DNA of 64,000 nucleotides. It comes from Psychroflexus longus. GTDB lineage: Bacteria > Bacteroidota > Bacteroidia > Flavobacteriales > Flavobacteriaceae. The notes under the pieces were generated by a model, which saw only the letters and a list, made by a program, of their open reading frames with translations, ran no database searches and was not told the origin of the DNA. Numbering within the stretch: the stretch's first letter is position 1; each line of letters starts with the position of its first letter. This document shows, piece by piece, positions 9,915-18,703 of this stretch. The translations under genes were made by a program, and so were the position numbers. The stretch lies in contig NZ_JAIQZE010000008.1 of NCBI RefSeq assembly GCF_020164595.1, forward strand, positions 62,001-126,000, in the 5' to 3' direction.

Positions 9915-9965
9915 AAATGGCAGGTAACACATGTTCTTCAATCACATAATGACTACCTGCCATTT
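9915..9965 (-). terminator. Probable terminator after the baeRF-like gene
   Basis: Inverted repeat with 12-bp arms (9915-9926 and 9954-9965, core GGCAGGTA) and a 27-nt loop. Read on the minus strand it lies just past the gene stop at 9987 and ends in a T-run. The long loop lowers confidence. Confidence 0.55.
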
Positions 9966-9986
9966 AAAATTTAAACTTAAAATGAA

Positions 9987-11150
9987 TTAGTATCTATACA
10001 CCGCATTTACTGTTTTATGATGCTCATCTGGCATATCTTCTTTTTCCATAATAAAGATGGTGCCGCCTTTTTCAAAAACTTTTATCGCGATAAGGTTAAG
10101 CAAGGAGATATTATTATCTGTCAGACCTTCTTGAATATTTGCTTCCTGACTGGTGTTGTCAAAATGACCAAAGACTTCAGCACCGTTTTGTACAAATAGG
10201 CTGTCAATTCTTCCCTCAATAGCCGACCTTATAATTGCATTTGTATCTGCGGAAGCCTTGCCAGTTCCAATATATTCTGAATATAAATCCAATTTATCTT
10301 TACGTGTTTTTTCAAAATGAGGCTTTAATAAACTCCAGGCTTCTTCGTGAAGTTGATCGATGTCTTTGTCCTCTGGATTTCCGGACACATGCTCATCATG
10401 AAGATTTTGATAGGTATTTACTTCCTTATATACAGGAAATTGAAAATCCTGACAAGCCATTATCAATGGTGGCTTTTGGTCGTCATGAAGCATGGTCATG
10501 ATACCATCATTCACCGCTCTGAAGTAACGTTTCATTTCATTTAATTCTTCAGCTTTCCCCTCTCCGGCTCCATGATACATTCCAGATTTACTGTCACCTT
10601 GTTGCCCAGATCGGAACTGAAGATTTTTCTGTTCAAAATCATACCCAACAACATCTTCCAATCTTGATGGGACGTCTTCTGGTGTAATAACTTCAGTCAT
10701 GGTGTGACGAGTTCCTTCATAAAATTTAACCATGTCATTTTTAAGCGATAAGAGGTAAAACAACCCGTCTCCATTAAAAAGTGGCATCAATGACTTGAGA
10801 TAAAACTCATCGGATACATAGTTAAACTCCTCAAAATGAACAGGAACTGTGTATGATTTGAAAGTATTTTCTGAAAGAAAAATAGCCAATCCATCTGACT
10901 GATGTCTCCAAAATTCACTGTCATTTACAAGGTCAGTCACAGGCTTGACAAGCTCTTCGATTTCTTTATCGCTCAAACCACGTTTTTCTAACTTGGCTTT
11001 TGCATTTTTAAGCTGAGTTTTTAGCTTGATTTTATCCTGACCCTCCAAAGTTTCTGCACCAGCACGATGAGTTGGTATATAGATAGAAACATAATTTGAA
11101 CTTTGTTCGTTTGCTAATTTTAGAACTTCTTGTTTTGTTATCATTGCCAT
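9987..11150 (-). CDS. baeRF-type protein (bacterial archaeo-eukaryotic release factor-like)
   Basis: A 387-residue soluble protein. The N-terminal pattern SSNYVSIYIPTHRAG followed by a long acidic/basic helical region, plus the C-terminal SALL-like segment ending NAVYRY, resembles the bacterial eRF1-like (baeRF) proteins linked to ribosome rescue or stress. I chose ATG 11148-11150 (MAMITKQEV); a frame-extending ATG at 11219 would add an implausible hydrophobic leader. A second Met lies two codons downstream. The family call rests on overall resemblance rather than a catalytic motif. A palindromic repeat (11220-11285) lies about 70 bp upstream. Confidence 0.65.
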   Translation of the reverse strand: MAMITKQEVLKLANEQSSNYVSIYIPTHRAGAETLEGQDKIKLKTQLKNAKAKLEKRGLSDKEIEELVKPVTDLVNDSEFWRHQSDGLAIFLSENTFKSYTVPVHFEEFNYVSDEFYLKSLMPLFNGDGLFYLLSLKNDMVKFYEGTRHTMTEVITPEDVPSRLEDVVGYDFEQKNLQFRSGQQGDSKSGMYHGAGEGKAEELNEMKRYFRAVNDGIMTMLHDDQKPPLIMACQDFQFPVYKEVNTYQNLHDEHVSGNPEDKDIDQLHEEAWSLLKPHFEKTRKDKLDLYSEYIGTGKASADTNAIIRSAIEGRIDSLFVQNGAEVFGHFDNTSQEANIQEGLTDNNISLLNLIAIKVFEKGGTIFIMEKEDMPDEHHKTVNAVYRY

Positions 11151-11219
11151 ATTAGTAAGGTTTATAGTAATTATTAAAATTATTCTTGTGATAATTGACA
11201 ACTTCAAACTATGAAACAC

Positions 11220-11285
11220 ATAGTCTTTCGCATTATATTTAAGAATACTTTAAATATAATTGAAGAAATTATGATTCTAAAATTT
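11220..11285 (-). repeat. 67-bp repeat copy A with palindromic core
   Basis: This segment matches 15986-16052 with about four differences. The core 11232-11260 is a perfect 11-bp inverted repeat (ATTATATTTAA / TTAAATATAAT) around a 7-nt centre. It lies upstream of the baeRF-like gene, so an operator or promoter role is plausible. Confidence 0.75.
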
Positions 11286-11355
11286 AAAGTACAATTAAAA
11301 TCTTAATAAAGGCTACTTAGGTTTTGCTATATTAATTATTCGTTTATGTAAGATT

Positions 11356-12170
11356 TTAATTTTCTTTCTGACCAAGTCGTCTGAAAATATTGGAGAAGGA
11401 GTAATGGTCTGCTTGATTTATTTTAGATAATTCTTCCCATTCAATAGGAGTAGCTACCCCAGCTGAAGCTATTGGCCTTAATGAGTAAAGAACTACTGAA
11501 GTTTGTCCGTAAGCATTCCTGAGGTAGTCCACAAAAACCTTGTCATCTCGCTTTTCTTTTCTGGTTGCAGTCGTAAGAAGGTTGGGGTGTTTATTTCTCA
11601 TTTTTTCTGCCAGATCTTTAACTTCCTCTCTGCGGTCATCAAAATTTTTAGTTCGTTTTACTGAATACCAAACATGAAAACCACTTTTGCCAGTAGTCAA
11701 GAGTTTAGGCTCTTTGTTTTCGTTTCGTAAAAAGTCTCCAATTACTTCAGCAGCCTCTTTGACTTTTTAAATGAATCTTCCGGTGGGTCCAAATCGAAAA
11801 CGACTTTATCGGGCTTATATAAATCATCTTTTTTTGCTAACCAAACGTGGAAAGTGACTGTTCCCTGATTTGCCAAATAAATAAGTGTTTTCTTGTTATT
11901 ACAAATCACCTGCTGATTGCTTCCGTCTTCAGTTTCGATTGAAATCGTTTCTATGAAATCCGGAAAATAATCTGAAGCATTTTTTTGAAAAAAACCTCCC
12001 TCATCTATTCCATCTGGAAACCGTTGTAAGGTGAGCGGACGATCCTTCAGGAAAGGCAGCATCTTATCAGCGATCTTTTCATAATACTTCACCATATCCA
12101 ACTTGGTGATTTTATTATCTGGAAAAATGAACTTATCCGGATTGGATATTTCGATTTCTTCTATTTTCAT
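11356..12170 (-). pseudogene. ligD: LigD-type polymerase/primase domain (POL), frameshifted
   Basis: The first frame (12170 down to about 11764) encodes the start of a LigD POL domain: ISNPDKFIFP, RPLTLQRFPDG, VFDLDPP. The DLDPP stretch includes the metal-binding Asp pair expected in this archaeo-eukaryotic-primase-like domain. A T5 tract at about 11764-11768 (A5 on the coding strand) is one base short. Adding one A restores KKVKEAAEVIGDFL and joins the second frame (LLTTGKSGFHVWYSV...SNIFRRLG), with total length 272 codons. The start overlaps the ligase stop by 4 bp. It may be a real pseudogene or a homopolymer error. Confidence 0.8.
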
Positions 12171-13174
12171 TTGGGTTCTTCTTTTACAACATCTTTTGGG
12201 TCCTTATCATCACGCATGCCTAAAAATCGGGGATGTCGTAATTTATCATCATCAGTCCATTCTCTAAAACCAAATTCTCCTACATACTTTGGCTTTACCC
12301 AGTGGTAAGTGCCCTTATGGTCATCCTCAAAATCTTCAAAAGGACTGGATTCTATCTCGATCTTATCAAATTTATTTCGCCATTTCTCAAGAAAATCATC
12401 GTCATATCCGGTTCCTACTTTTCCGGCATATCGAAGAGAATCATCTTTGTAATAACCAACAAGCATAGCCCCAAAACCAACCCGTTCACCTTGTGGATCT
12501 GTAAATCCTCCAATGACGAGTTCCTGGCCTTTACCGCATTTGAATTTCAACCATTTTTTACTTCTGCTATGACTGTAAGTAGACTTTCCGTCTTTTGCTA
12601 TAATTCCTTCCCAGCCTTTTTTGCAAGCCTCGCTATGATAGTCATTACCTTTTTCATTTCTGTGTGGCACATATCGGATGGGATCTTTCCAGTTGATAAT
12701 TTCCTTTAAAATCTTTTTTCTCTCTTTCAAAGAGACGTCATTCAAAGCGTAAGTATCATAATACATAATGTCAAATACATATAAAAAGACCTTTACTTCA
12801 GAATTTTTGACTTGCTCAGGATCTTTTATTTGCATTCGGTTTTGCAATTTGCTGAAGCTGGTCACCTTGTCATCAAATGTCACTATTTCTGCATCTAAAA
12901 TTAAATCCGGATAATTTTCCTTTTGGAGAGCTTCTTCAAACTCCGGGTAGGTCACATTTAATTTTTTTTCATTTCTGGAATACAGGGAAACTTCACCATT
13001 TTCAATTGAAATCACACAGCGTTGACCACCCAGTTTTCTTTCGTAAATCCAGTTAGGATCGTCAAAATAATCGTCGGTAAGCGTGGCTAGCATTGGTTTT
13101 ACAAAACCAGGAAATACTTTGTTTTCTGCTTTTTGAATCGTCTCGGGCTTAACAATAGCTTTCAAAGACTTCAT
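12167..13174 (-). CDS. ATP-dependent DNA ligase, LigD LIG domain as a separate protein
   Basis: A 335-residue protein with adenylation and OB-fold parts. Motifs: YERKLGGQR (motif I), DAEIV (motif III), YVFDIMYY, GWEGIIAK (motif IV) and WLKFK (motif V). Motif I normally reads K.DG; here the Asp position is Gly (KLGG), a change in a near-invariant residue. It overlaps the PE gene upstream and the POL frame downstream by 4 bp each (ATGA), suggesting translational coupling of three parts usually fused as one LigD in PE-LIG-POL order. It would seal breaks in bacterial end-joining. No ku gene is visible in this window. Confidence 0.82.
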   Translation of the reverse strand: MKSLKAIVKPETIQKAENKVFPGFVKPMLATLTDDYFDDPNWIYERKLGGQRCVISIENGEVSLYSRNEKKLNVTYPEFEEALQKENYPDLILDAEIVTFDDKVTSFSKLQNRMQIKDPEQVKNSEVKVFLYVFDIMYYDTYALNDVSLKERKKILKEIINWKDPIRYVPHRNEKGNDYHSEACKKGWEGIIAKDGKSTYSHSRSKKWLKFKCGKGQELVIGGFTDPQGERVGFGAMLVGYYKDDSLRYAGKVGTGYDDDFLEKWRNKFDKIEIESSPFEDFEDDHKGTYHWVKPKYVGEFGFREWTDDDKLRHPRFLGMRDDKDPKDVVKEEPK

Positions 13175-13767
13175 GATTCGCTTTCTTCTTTTTCAATTTC
13201 ATTTAAAGTCCTTCCAGACTCTACACTTTTATTCTCAGTATTGGTTGGGTTTCTGCGGGCATCGGCTTCATCATCATCCATTTTGATGAGTAGCCAGTTG
13301 CCTTCCATTTTACCACTTTTCATCTCAACCATAGCATAGCCGCCTTCGATTTTTTTACCTTTTAATCTGACTTCCACAGTTCCTATTTCATAAGATTTTT
13401 TAAGACTCATGGGGTTACCATCCTCATCTTTTTTGATATTTTCAAAAGTTCCTTTGTCCCATATCATCACAGTTCCACCTCCATATTCATCTTCTGGAAT
13501 TACACCTTCAAAATCGGCATATTCCAGAGGGTGATCACCGGTAGGAATAGCCATTTGTTTTTCACTGGGATCGGTGCTTGGTCCTTTAGGAACGGACCAG
13601 GATTTTAAAGACCCCTCAATTTCGATTCTAAAATCATAATGAAGTTGAGTCGCTTCATGCTTTTGAATAACGAAAATGGGGTGATCTCCGCTACTTTTTT
13701 CTTTGTTACCCACCGGCTCATTAGTTTTATTAAAGTCTCTTTTTTCTTTATATTCTTTACTGCTCAT
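13171..13767 (-). CDS. LigD 3'-phosphoesterase (PE) domain protein
   Basis: About 198 residues. The sequence FVIQKHEATQLHYDFRIE followed by SWSVPKGPS and GVIPEDEYGGGTVMIWD is diagnostic of the PE domain, whose His, Arg and Glu residues bind Mn2+ and trim 3' ribonucleotides or phosphates. I prefer the start at 13765-13767 (MSSKEYKEKRDF), which resembles related proteins; an upstream in-frame ATG at 13780-13782 adds five residues. The basic/acidic tail after about residue 165 looks like a linker. Its stop overlaps the ligase start, consistent with fission of an ancestral PE-LIG-POL enzyme. Confidence 0.85.
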   Translation of the reverse strand: MSSKEYKEKRDFNKTNEPVGNKEKSSGDHPIFVIQKHEATQLHYDFRIEIEGSLKSWSVPKGPSTDPSEKQMAIPTGDHPLEYADFEGVIPEDEYGGGTVMIWDKGTFENIKKDEDGNPMSLKKSYEIGTVEVRLKGKKIEGGYAMVEMKSGKMEGNWLLIKMDDDEADARRNPTNTENKSVESGRTLNEIEKEESES

Positions 13768-14082
13768 AATTTTTACCTTCAAAAACTGATCAATTGTATT
13801 TAAAAAAACTAAAGCTTTTTTAGTTTTTTTATTGATTGTTTAAGTTAGTAAATAGAAGGATGAGTAAAGGTGATTTTAAGAATACTATAAGGAGAAACCC
13901 AATTCAGTAATCTAGCAAATTGAAATTTTTGGAATGGTTAAGAAGTGCATTACTACCTCAAAATTTATTCAATTAAAAGATATGTATTCATAGCCATAAG
14001 GCTGAATTTTAAGGAAGTATTTATCTTTGAAATTGCCTGATAAAATAGATTCTTATTTCAATACGAGTAGAGTATTTAAGGC
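13768..14082. other. Intergenic region upstream of the LigD operon
   Basis: About 315 bp, AT-rich, no gene seen. TTTTAAGAATACTATAA at about 13874-13890 matches half of the palindromic core of the 67-bp repeats at 11.2 and 16.0 kb and lies about 100 bp upstream of the PE start. Confidence 0.4.
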
Positions 14083-15867
14083 CTAAAACGGATAAAAATA
14101 AGGAATTAGGATACTGGCTGTGATCAGAAATAATAAATTGAGTGGCGCTCCCACTTTTGTAAAATCTAGAAATTGATACTTACCGGCACTAAATACCATG
14201 GTATTGGTTTGATAACCTATGGGGGTCATAAAGCTTGCACTCCCAGCTACTGCAATAGTCACTAAAAACGGCAAAATATTGATGCCTAAACTAGAGGATA
14301 CAGAAAAGGCAATAGGAACCATAAGGGCTGCGGATGCATTATTACTCATGGTTTCTGTCAGTAAATTTGTAAACAGATAAAAAACGGCAATAATAAAGAT
14401 CTGACTTTTGAAATCGCTACTGATGTTGACTAGTAAGTTGCTGATATTTTCAGAAAGACCGCTACTCGTCATTGCCGAGCCTAAGCTTAAAGAACCTGCT
14501 AATAAAAAAATTACTTTCCAGTCGATAGATCGATAAGCTTCCTGCATCGAAATAACTCCGGCGCTATTTAAAATAATAACTCCACCAAATGCTGAAATGA
14601 CTAGAGGAAGCACGTTGAAAGTTGCCAAAAGTATAACGGAAAGTATAACTGAAGCTGTAATATAAAGCTTTCTGGGATTGAGGTCACTTAGCACCTGCTC
14701 GCTAACTGAAATAAATGGTGAATTCTGCTTTTCCTGGCTTTCCTTCAATAACTGATAGCCTTTCTTGTTGGTAAGCAAAACTAAAACATCACCAGCTTGC
14801 AGCTTAACTTCCTTCAAATCTGAAAGCTGCTTTTTACCGCGTTGGCGTATCCCTATAACATTGGCATTGTAGCGATTCAAGAAATCAACCTGAGTGAGTT
14901 TTGATCCTAAAATTTCAGAATTGGGTAATAAAATAATTTCTACCATGCGAGTTTCTTCGTCCGGGAATTCTTTATCTTCAAAATCTTCTGTCAGACTGAA
15001 ATAATCATCTTTAATTAATTTATTGATTTCCTTTAGAGTACCTTCAATCAATAATGAATCCCCTTCTTTTAACCGCTTTGAGTCATCTGGCTTCTCTTCC
15101 GTTTGGTCTTCTCTTTTGTGAGATTTTATTTCTATATCCTTATTATCAAATAAATTATTCAAGTTCATTTCTTCTTCTTCTGGCTTTTGTTTAATTCTTA
15201 CCTCAGCCAAAAATCTTTTGGTTGCTTCCTGCTCTTCCATCAAATCTTCGATGCCAGTATTGGGGAGCAGATATCTACCTACAAAAATGATGTATAATAA
15301 TCCAACGATAAATAAGCAGAGGCCAACGGGAGCCATGGTGAACATATTGAAATCATCAAATCCTCGATCTGAAGCCATTCCACTCACTAATAAATTTGTG
15401 GAAGTTCCTATTAAGGTACAACTCCCTCCAATGATTGCCAGATAAGAAAGCGGAATTAGATACTTCGAAGGAGAACGTTTTAATTTTCTTGTGGTTCTAT
15501 TGACCACTGGAATAAATGTGGCCACAACAGGTGTATTGTTTATAAATGCCGATATACCGCCCACCATAGCCGCTATACTTATTATAGAAACCCGGTAACT
15601 TTTATTGAGCAATTTTTCCATTATTGGACTTAAAAAGTCAATCAAATTCGATTTGATCAATGCCTGGCTAAGAATAAACATGGCCGCTACTGCCAGGGTG
15701 GCCTGGTTTGCAAAGCCAGATATGGCTTCATCGGCCTCGACAATTCCTGTAACGACAAGGCTTACCATAATACCCAAGGCTACCAAATCTACTGGAATGC
15801 TTTTTTTGATGAAACAAACCATGCTTATCGCAATAATGGCTAGTGTAATGTAAGCATCAATAGTCAT
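14083..15867 (-). CDS. SLC13 family anion transporter with TrkA_C (RCK_C) domains
   Basis: A 594-residue inner-membrane protein. An N-terminal transmembrane half (about 1-200) contains FINNTPVVATFIP and the ISYLAI/GGSCTLIGTSTNLLVSG signature of the DASS/SLC13 and ArsB/NhaD fold. A cytoplasmic insert (about 205-390) holds two TrkA_C-like ligand-sensing domains (LKEGDSLLIEG..., LQAGDVLVLLT). A second transmembrane half ends ...FMTPIGYQTNTMV. Such proteins move sulfate, dicarboxylates or other anions. It stands alone; repeat copy B lies about 120 bp upstream. Substrate not determinable. Confidence 0.87.
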   Translation of the reverse strand: MTIDAYITLAIIAISMVCFIKKSIPVDLVALGIMVSLVVTGIVEADEAISGFANQATLAVAAMFILSQALIKSNLIDFLSPIMEKLLNKSYRVSIISIAAMVGGISAFINNTPVVATFIPVVNRTTRKLKRSPSKYLIPLSYLAIIGGSCTLIGTSTNLLVSGMASDRGFDDFNMFTMAPVGLCLFIVGLLYIIFVGRYLLPNTGIEDLMEEQEATKRFLAEVRIKQKPEEEEMNLNNLFDNKDIEIKSHKREDQTEEKPDDSKRLKEGDSLLIEGTLKEINKLIKDDYFSLTEDFEDKEFPDEETRMVEIILLPNSEILGSKLTQVDFLNRYNANVIGIRQRGKKQLSDLKEVKLQAGDVLVLLTNKKGYQLLKESQEKQNSPFISVSEQVLSDLNPRKLYITASVILSVILLATFNVLPLVISAFGGVIILNSAGVISMQEAYRSIDWKVIFLLAGSLSLGSAMTSSGLSENISNLLVNISSDFKSQIFIIAVFYLFTNLLTETMSNNASAALMVPIAFSVSSSLGINILPFLVTIAVAGSASFMTPIGYQTNTMVFSAGKYQFLDFTKVGAPLNLLFLITASILIPYFYPF

Positions 15868-15985
15868 CTAAAAGAATTTTGATATTTAATTAAATTGTAA
15901 ACGGCTTTTTTTGACTTTAAAATTGTGTTTTATAAAACCGTTAAATCAACTCACATTGGATTGCGAAACTAAAGAAATTAACTAA

Positions 15986-16052
15986 ATAGTCCTTCGCATT
16001 ATATTTAAGAATACTTAAAATATAATTGAAGAAATTGTGATTCTTAAAATTT
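15986..16052 (-). repeat. 67-bp repeat copy B with palindromic core
   Basis: Near-identical to 11220-11285 (about four differences including one indel). The palindromic core is at 15998-16026 with one mismatch in the arms. It lies upstream of the SLC13 gene in the same relative orientation as copy A to its gene. Confidence 0.75.
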
Positions 16053-16273
16053 GGCTCACTAAATTTTTAGAGTATCCAACAAAAGGTTGACAAGTGTTAC
16101 TTTAGTTTTGATGGGGTGGTTTGGAGCGATCACTCTGAGCTAGCCTTTAATTAGGTGATAATCTGATTTGAAACCTAAAGAACTATAAATCAGAGAGGAT
16201 TTTGATTGTCAAAGCTTCTTCAAAAAATCAAAGTGTTTTAGAGAATAATTATTTTAACTAAAATTCTACAATA
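16053..16273. other. Intergenic, no gene seen
   Basis: AT-rich DNA between repeat copy B and the terminator. The only open stretch is about ten codons. Nothing supportable. Confidence 0.4.
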
Positions 16274-16327
16274 AAAAAACTCCATTAAAGATGTAAAGGT
16301 TGATTTTACATCTTTAATGGAGTTTTT
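16274..16327. terminator. Strong hairpin terminator (carbonic anhydrase)
   Basis: Arms of about 23 bp (16274-16297 and 16305-16327) with a short loop, core CTCCATTAAAGATGTAAA, flanked by A- and T-runs on opposite sides. It lies 24 bp past the carbonic anhydrase stop on the minus strand and could act in both directions. Confidence 0.85.
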
Positions 16328-16350
16328 AAAATAATTGCTTTTAGAACTTA

Positions 16351-16947
16351 CTAGCTTGGTCTCCCTACTTCAGTAGCCTGAGAAATCTCATTTAACTTTC
16401 CAGTGTGACAGTCATAAATATAACCATAAATAGCAATGTCGTTGGGTACCATTGAATTTTCCCTTATACGTTTGACATCCTCAACTACACTTTTTTCATT
16501 GTCGCTTATGGTTAACCAATTTATAAATCGTCCTTCATCGGTTCCGTCTTCAGCACCCGTATCATGCCAACCGTTCTCGTCAACTGTAGCTGGTTTTAGA
16601 CTTTGAGAGAGTAAATCACCCATAATTTCGTTGGTAAACGTTAACATACCACAGTCCGTGTGATGAATAACAAACCACTCACGAGTCCCCAATAACTTGT
16701 AGGATATAACCAATGAGCGAATTGCATCATCTGTTGCTCTTCCACCAGCATTGCGAATCACGTGTGCATCACCTTCTGCGAGTCCAGCATATTTTGCTGG
16801 ATCAAGACGTGCATCCATACATGTAAGAATGGAGAACTTTCTTCCTGGAGGCATAGGAATATTTGCTTTATCTCCAAAATTATTTGCATATTCAGAGTTA
16901 GCCTTTAGGACTTCATTCACTACTTTACTCTTTGTTTCATTACTCAT
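16351..16947 (-). CDS. Beta-class carbonic anhydrase
   Basis: A 198-residue cytoplasmic zinc enzyme interconverting CO2 and bicarbonate. Zinc-site motifs are complete: CMDARLDP (Cys ligand and the Asp-Arg dyad, about residue 43), then VIHHTDCGM (His and Cys ligands, about 100-108), with [16 protein letters not shown] between. It is shorter than plant-type enzymes and resembles the compact bacterial/archaeal type. It has its own terminator and no operon partner. Confidence 0.9.
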   Translation of the reverse strand: MSNETKSKVVNEVLKANSEYANNFGDKANIPMPPGRKFSILTCMDARLDPAKYAGLAEGDAHVIRNAGGRATDDAIRSLVISYKLLGTREWFVIHHTDCGMLTFTNEIMGDLLSQSLKPATVDENGWHDTGAEDGTDEGRFINWLTISDNEKSVVEDVKRIRENSMVPNDIAIYGYIYDCHTGKLNEISQATEVGRPS

Positions 16948-17063
16948 ATCAGTGATTTTTTATTTAAGGTCTGATTTATGAAACAAGTCATCTCATCGGC
17001 TTTAGAGCGTTAAGAAATAAGTTATTGTTTCCATTTGTTTATCTGAAAACTCCCCAGGTGATT

Positions 17064-17420
17064 TCAAAGTTCTCCGTTCTCTCTTTTATGCTTTGGTTCA
17101 GTTGGTTTTTTATAACGAGCAAGTACTCGATAAATTCCATTTCTATATTGAGCCATACACACCTCTTCATTGTCAATAACTTCCTTATCGGTCACACAAT
17201 GGATTCTACCATTTTTTCTGTTAAAATTCCAATGGTCTGATACTCTATAACTCCCTTCGGGTTTAAAACTCCAATCGATTTGATCACTGGAATAAAAAGA
17301 TTCACTGTAAGGTGATTTAGTAATCACATACCAGCTTTTCATTCTTTCTTTAATTTCTTCTGGAATGTGATAGCCGTCTAAATCAATAATATTTAGATAA
17401 ATTTCTTTTTTAAAAAGCAT
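17064..17420 (-). CDS. Hypothetical protein
   Basis: A 118-residue soluble, Tyr- and Lys-rich protein with no signal peptide or membrane segment. Visible landmarks: MKSWYVITKS, IDWSFKPEGSYRVSDHWNF and the basic tail KKPTEPKHKRENGEL. The aromatic pattern suggests a small beta-rich fold. Coding potential looks real (no stop over 118 codons in AT-rich DNA, ATG start). It lies 58 bp downstream of another small unknown gene on the same strand. Function not recognised. Confidence 0.55.
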   Translation of the reverse strand: MLFKKEIYLNIIDLDGYHIPEEIKERMKSWYVITKSPYSESFYSSDQIDWSFKPEGSYRVSDHWNFNRKNGRIHCVTDKEVIDNEEVCMAQYRNGIYRVLARYKKPTEPKHKRENGEL

Positions 17421-17478
17421 TTAGTTTCAATGGATTATGAAATCGGATTATTGAAATTATTTAACTTATATATTATAA

Positions 17479-17802
17479 CTATATATTCTTTACTGATTTT
17501 TCCGCATGCTCCTTTGATGAGAAACTTTTCAGGTAAAGGTTATAAAAATCATCTTTTAAAAACGTTGCTGGTATTTTCTTTTCATCTACGTGACCAATGA
17601 TTTCATTAAAGTCATTGGTGAGTAAGAGCAATTGATTTCCTGTTTTTAAATGTTCGGCTTCATATTCAAAAGTCCACCATAACCCCTTATCCATATTTAA
17701 ATATCCTTTAAACCTGTTCAGGTAATCTAGTAAATCATCATGGCTATAATAAAAATCATTAAAAGATCGATTTCCATCTTGAATTTTAAGCTTTACCAGC
17801 AT
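17479..17802 (-). CDS. Hypothetical protein
   Basis: A 107-residue soluble acidic protein (MLVKLKIQDGNRSFNDFYYS...). It has WWTFEYEAEHLKTGNQLLLL in the middle and no signal peptide or membrane helix. It forms a likely pair with the gene at 17064-17420 (58-bp gap, same strand), and both have Trp/Tyr-rich centres. I do not recognise the family. Confidence 0.55.
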   Translation of the reverse strand: MLVKLKIQDGNRSFNDFYYSHDDLLDYLNRFKGYLNMDKGLWWTFEYEAEHLKTGNQLLLLTNDFNEIIGHVDEKKIPATFLKDDFYNLYLKSFSSKEHAEKSVKNI

Positions 17803-18110
17803 AGTTTGAAAATTTATTTTCTGTTTTAACGTAATATTGAAAATAATTGCGGTATGGACTTTTTAGGCTTTAAAAATTAAAGTACTTTTTTATAAATTTT
17901 AATGAATAACCGATTTAGTAGTTTTATTGAATTTTTTAAAATTAATGTCCTTTAGGGTTTAGGAAATCATATTTTAGTGATAGTCGATTCTCTTCTGATA
18001 CTTTTAGCTTTATTGTTGATCACAACTGTGTCTATAACTTGAACTAAACGCATTAAGCTATTTATTACATTTAAAAGCGAAATTGATTACAATTCCATAA
18101 GTCTTAAAAG
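17803..18110. other. Intergenic, nothing recognised
   Basis: About 310 bp of very AT-rich sequence with stops in all frames. No RNA gene, hairpin or repeat stands out. Confidence 0.4.
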
Positions 18111-18392
18111 TTATTTCTTGCCTCTATAGGTTAAGGAAATTCTATTGTGATCTAGAAGTAACTGTTCATCTTCCTTGTAGCTTTTTAATAGGTGAATGAC
18201 ATGATCGTATTGCTCCTCACTTATGTTTTTATACGCAGGAGCTGGTATGACATCTTTCCATTTCGCATGCAAAGTGTTGTCCAACGCAATACGCCAATAA
18301 CAATGATTAGCAAAATTTAAGTGACTGTATATTTTTGGTAACTCATTCCCCAGGCTAAAATATAATTCTCTCTTTTCTGAATCCATTGCCAA
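18111..18392 (-). CDS. Small conserved-looking hypothetical protein
   Basis: A 93-residue soluble protein. Landmarks: LGNELPKIYSHLNFANHCYWRIALDN, WKDVIPAPAYKNISEEQY and the C-terminal NRISLTYRGKK. The ordered helical look and the NHCYWRI segment suggest a genuine conserved family, seen in my recollection in other flavobacteria without a known function. Start at ATG 18390-18392; a second Met lies two codons in. Monocistronic. Confidence 0.6.
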   Translation of the reverse strand: MAMDSEKRELYFSLGNELPKIYSHLNFANHCYWRIALDNTLHAKWKDVIPAPAYKNISEEQYDHVIHLLKSYKEDEQLLLDHNRISLTYRGKK

Positions 18393-18703
18393 ACATTATT
18401 CTTCAAGAGGCAAAATAATTTAATGCCGTAGTTTACGTGGTTAAACAAATGAAATTAATTTCCTTAATTTTCGATTAGGTTTAGATCGTCGACAAATTCG
18501 TTTATTTCCCTATTATTTTGAACTTCATTCAAAACTAATAATATCACATGTGTAGTTTCAGTATTATTTTAGGTTTATCTAATTAAGGAGTTGTAAATAG
18601 TCTTTTGCTCAGAATGAAAAGTGTTCATAAAAATATTAAATCTCCATATGTTCTTAACCGTTATATAATATATTACTAACTAAAAATATTAACAATTTAC
18701 AAA
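18393..18703. other. Intergenic, nothing recognised
   Basis: About 310 bp AT-rich region between divergent genes. No RNA, hairpin or convincing promoter was found. Confidence 0.4.
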
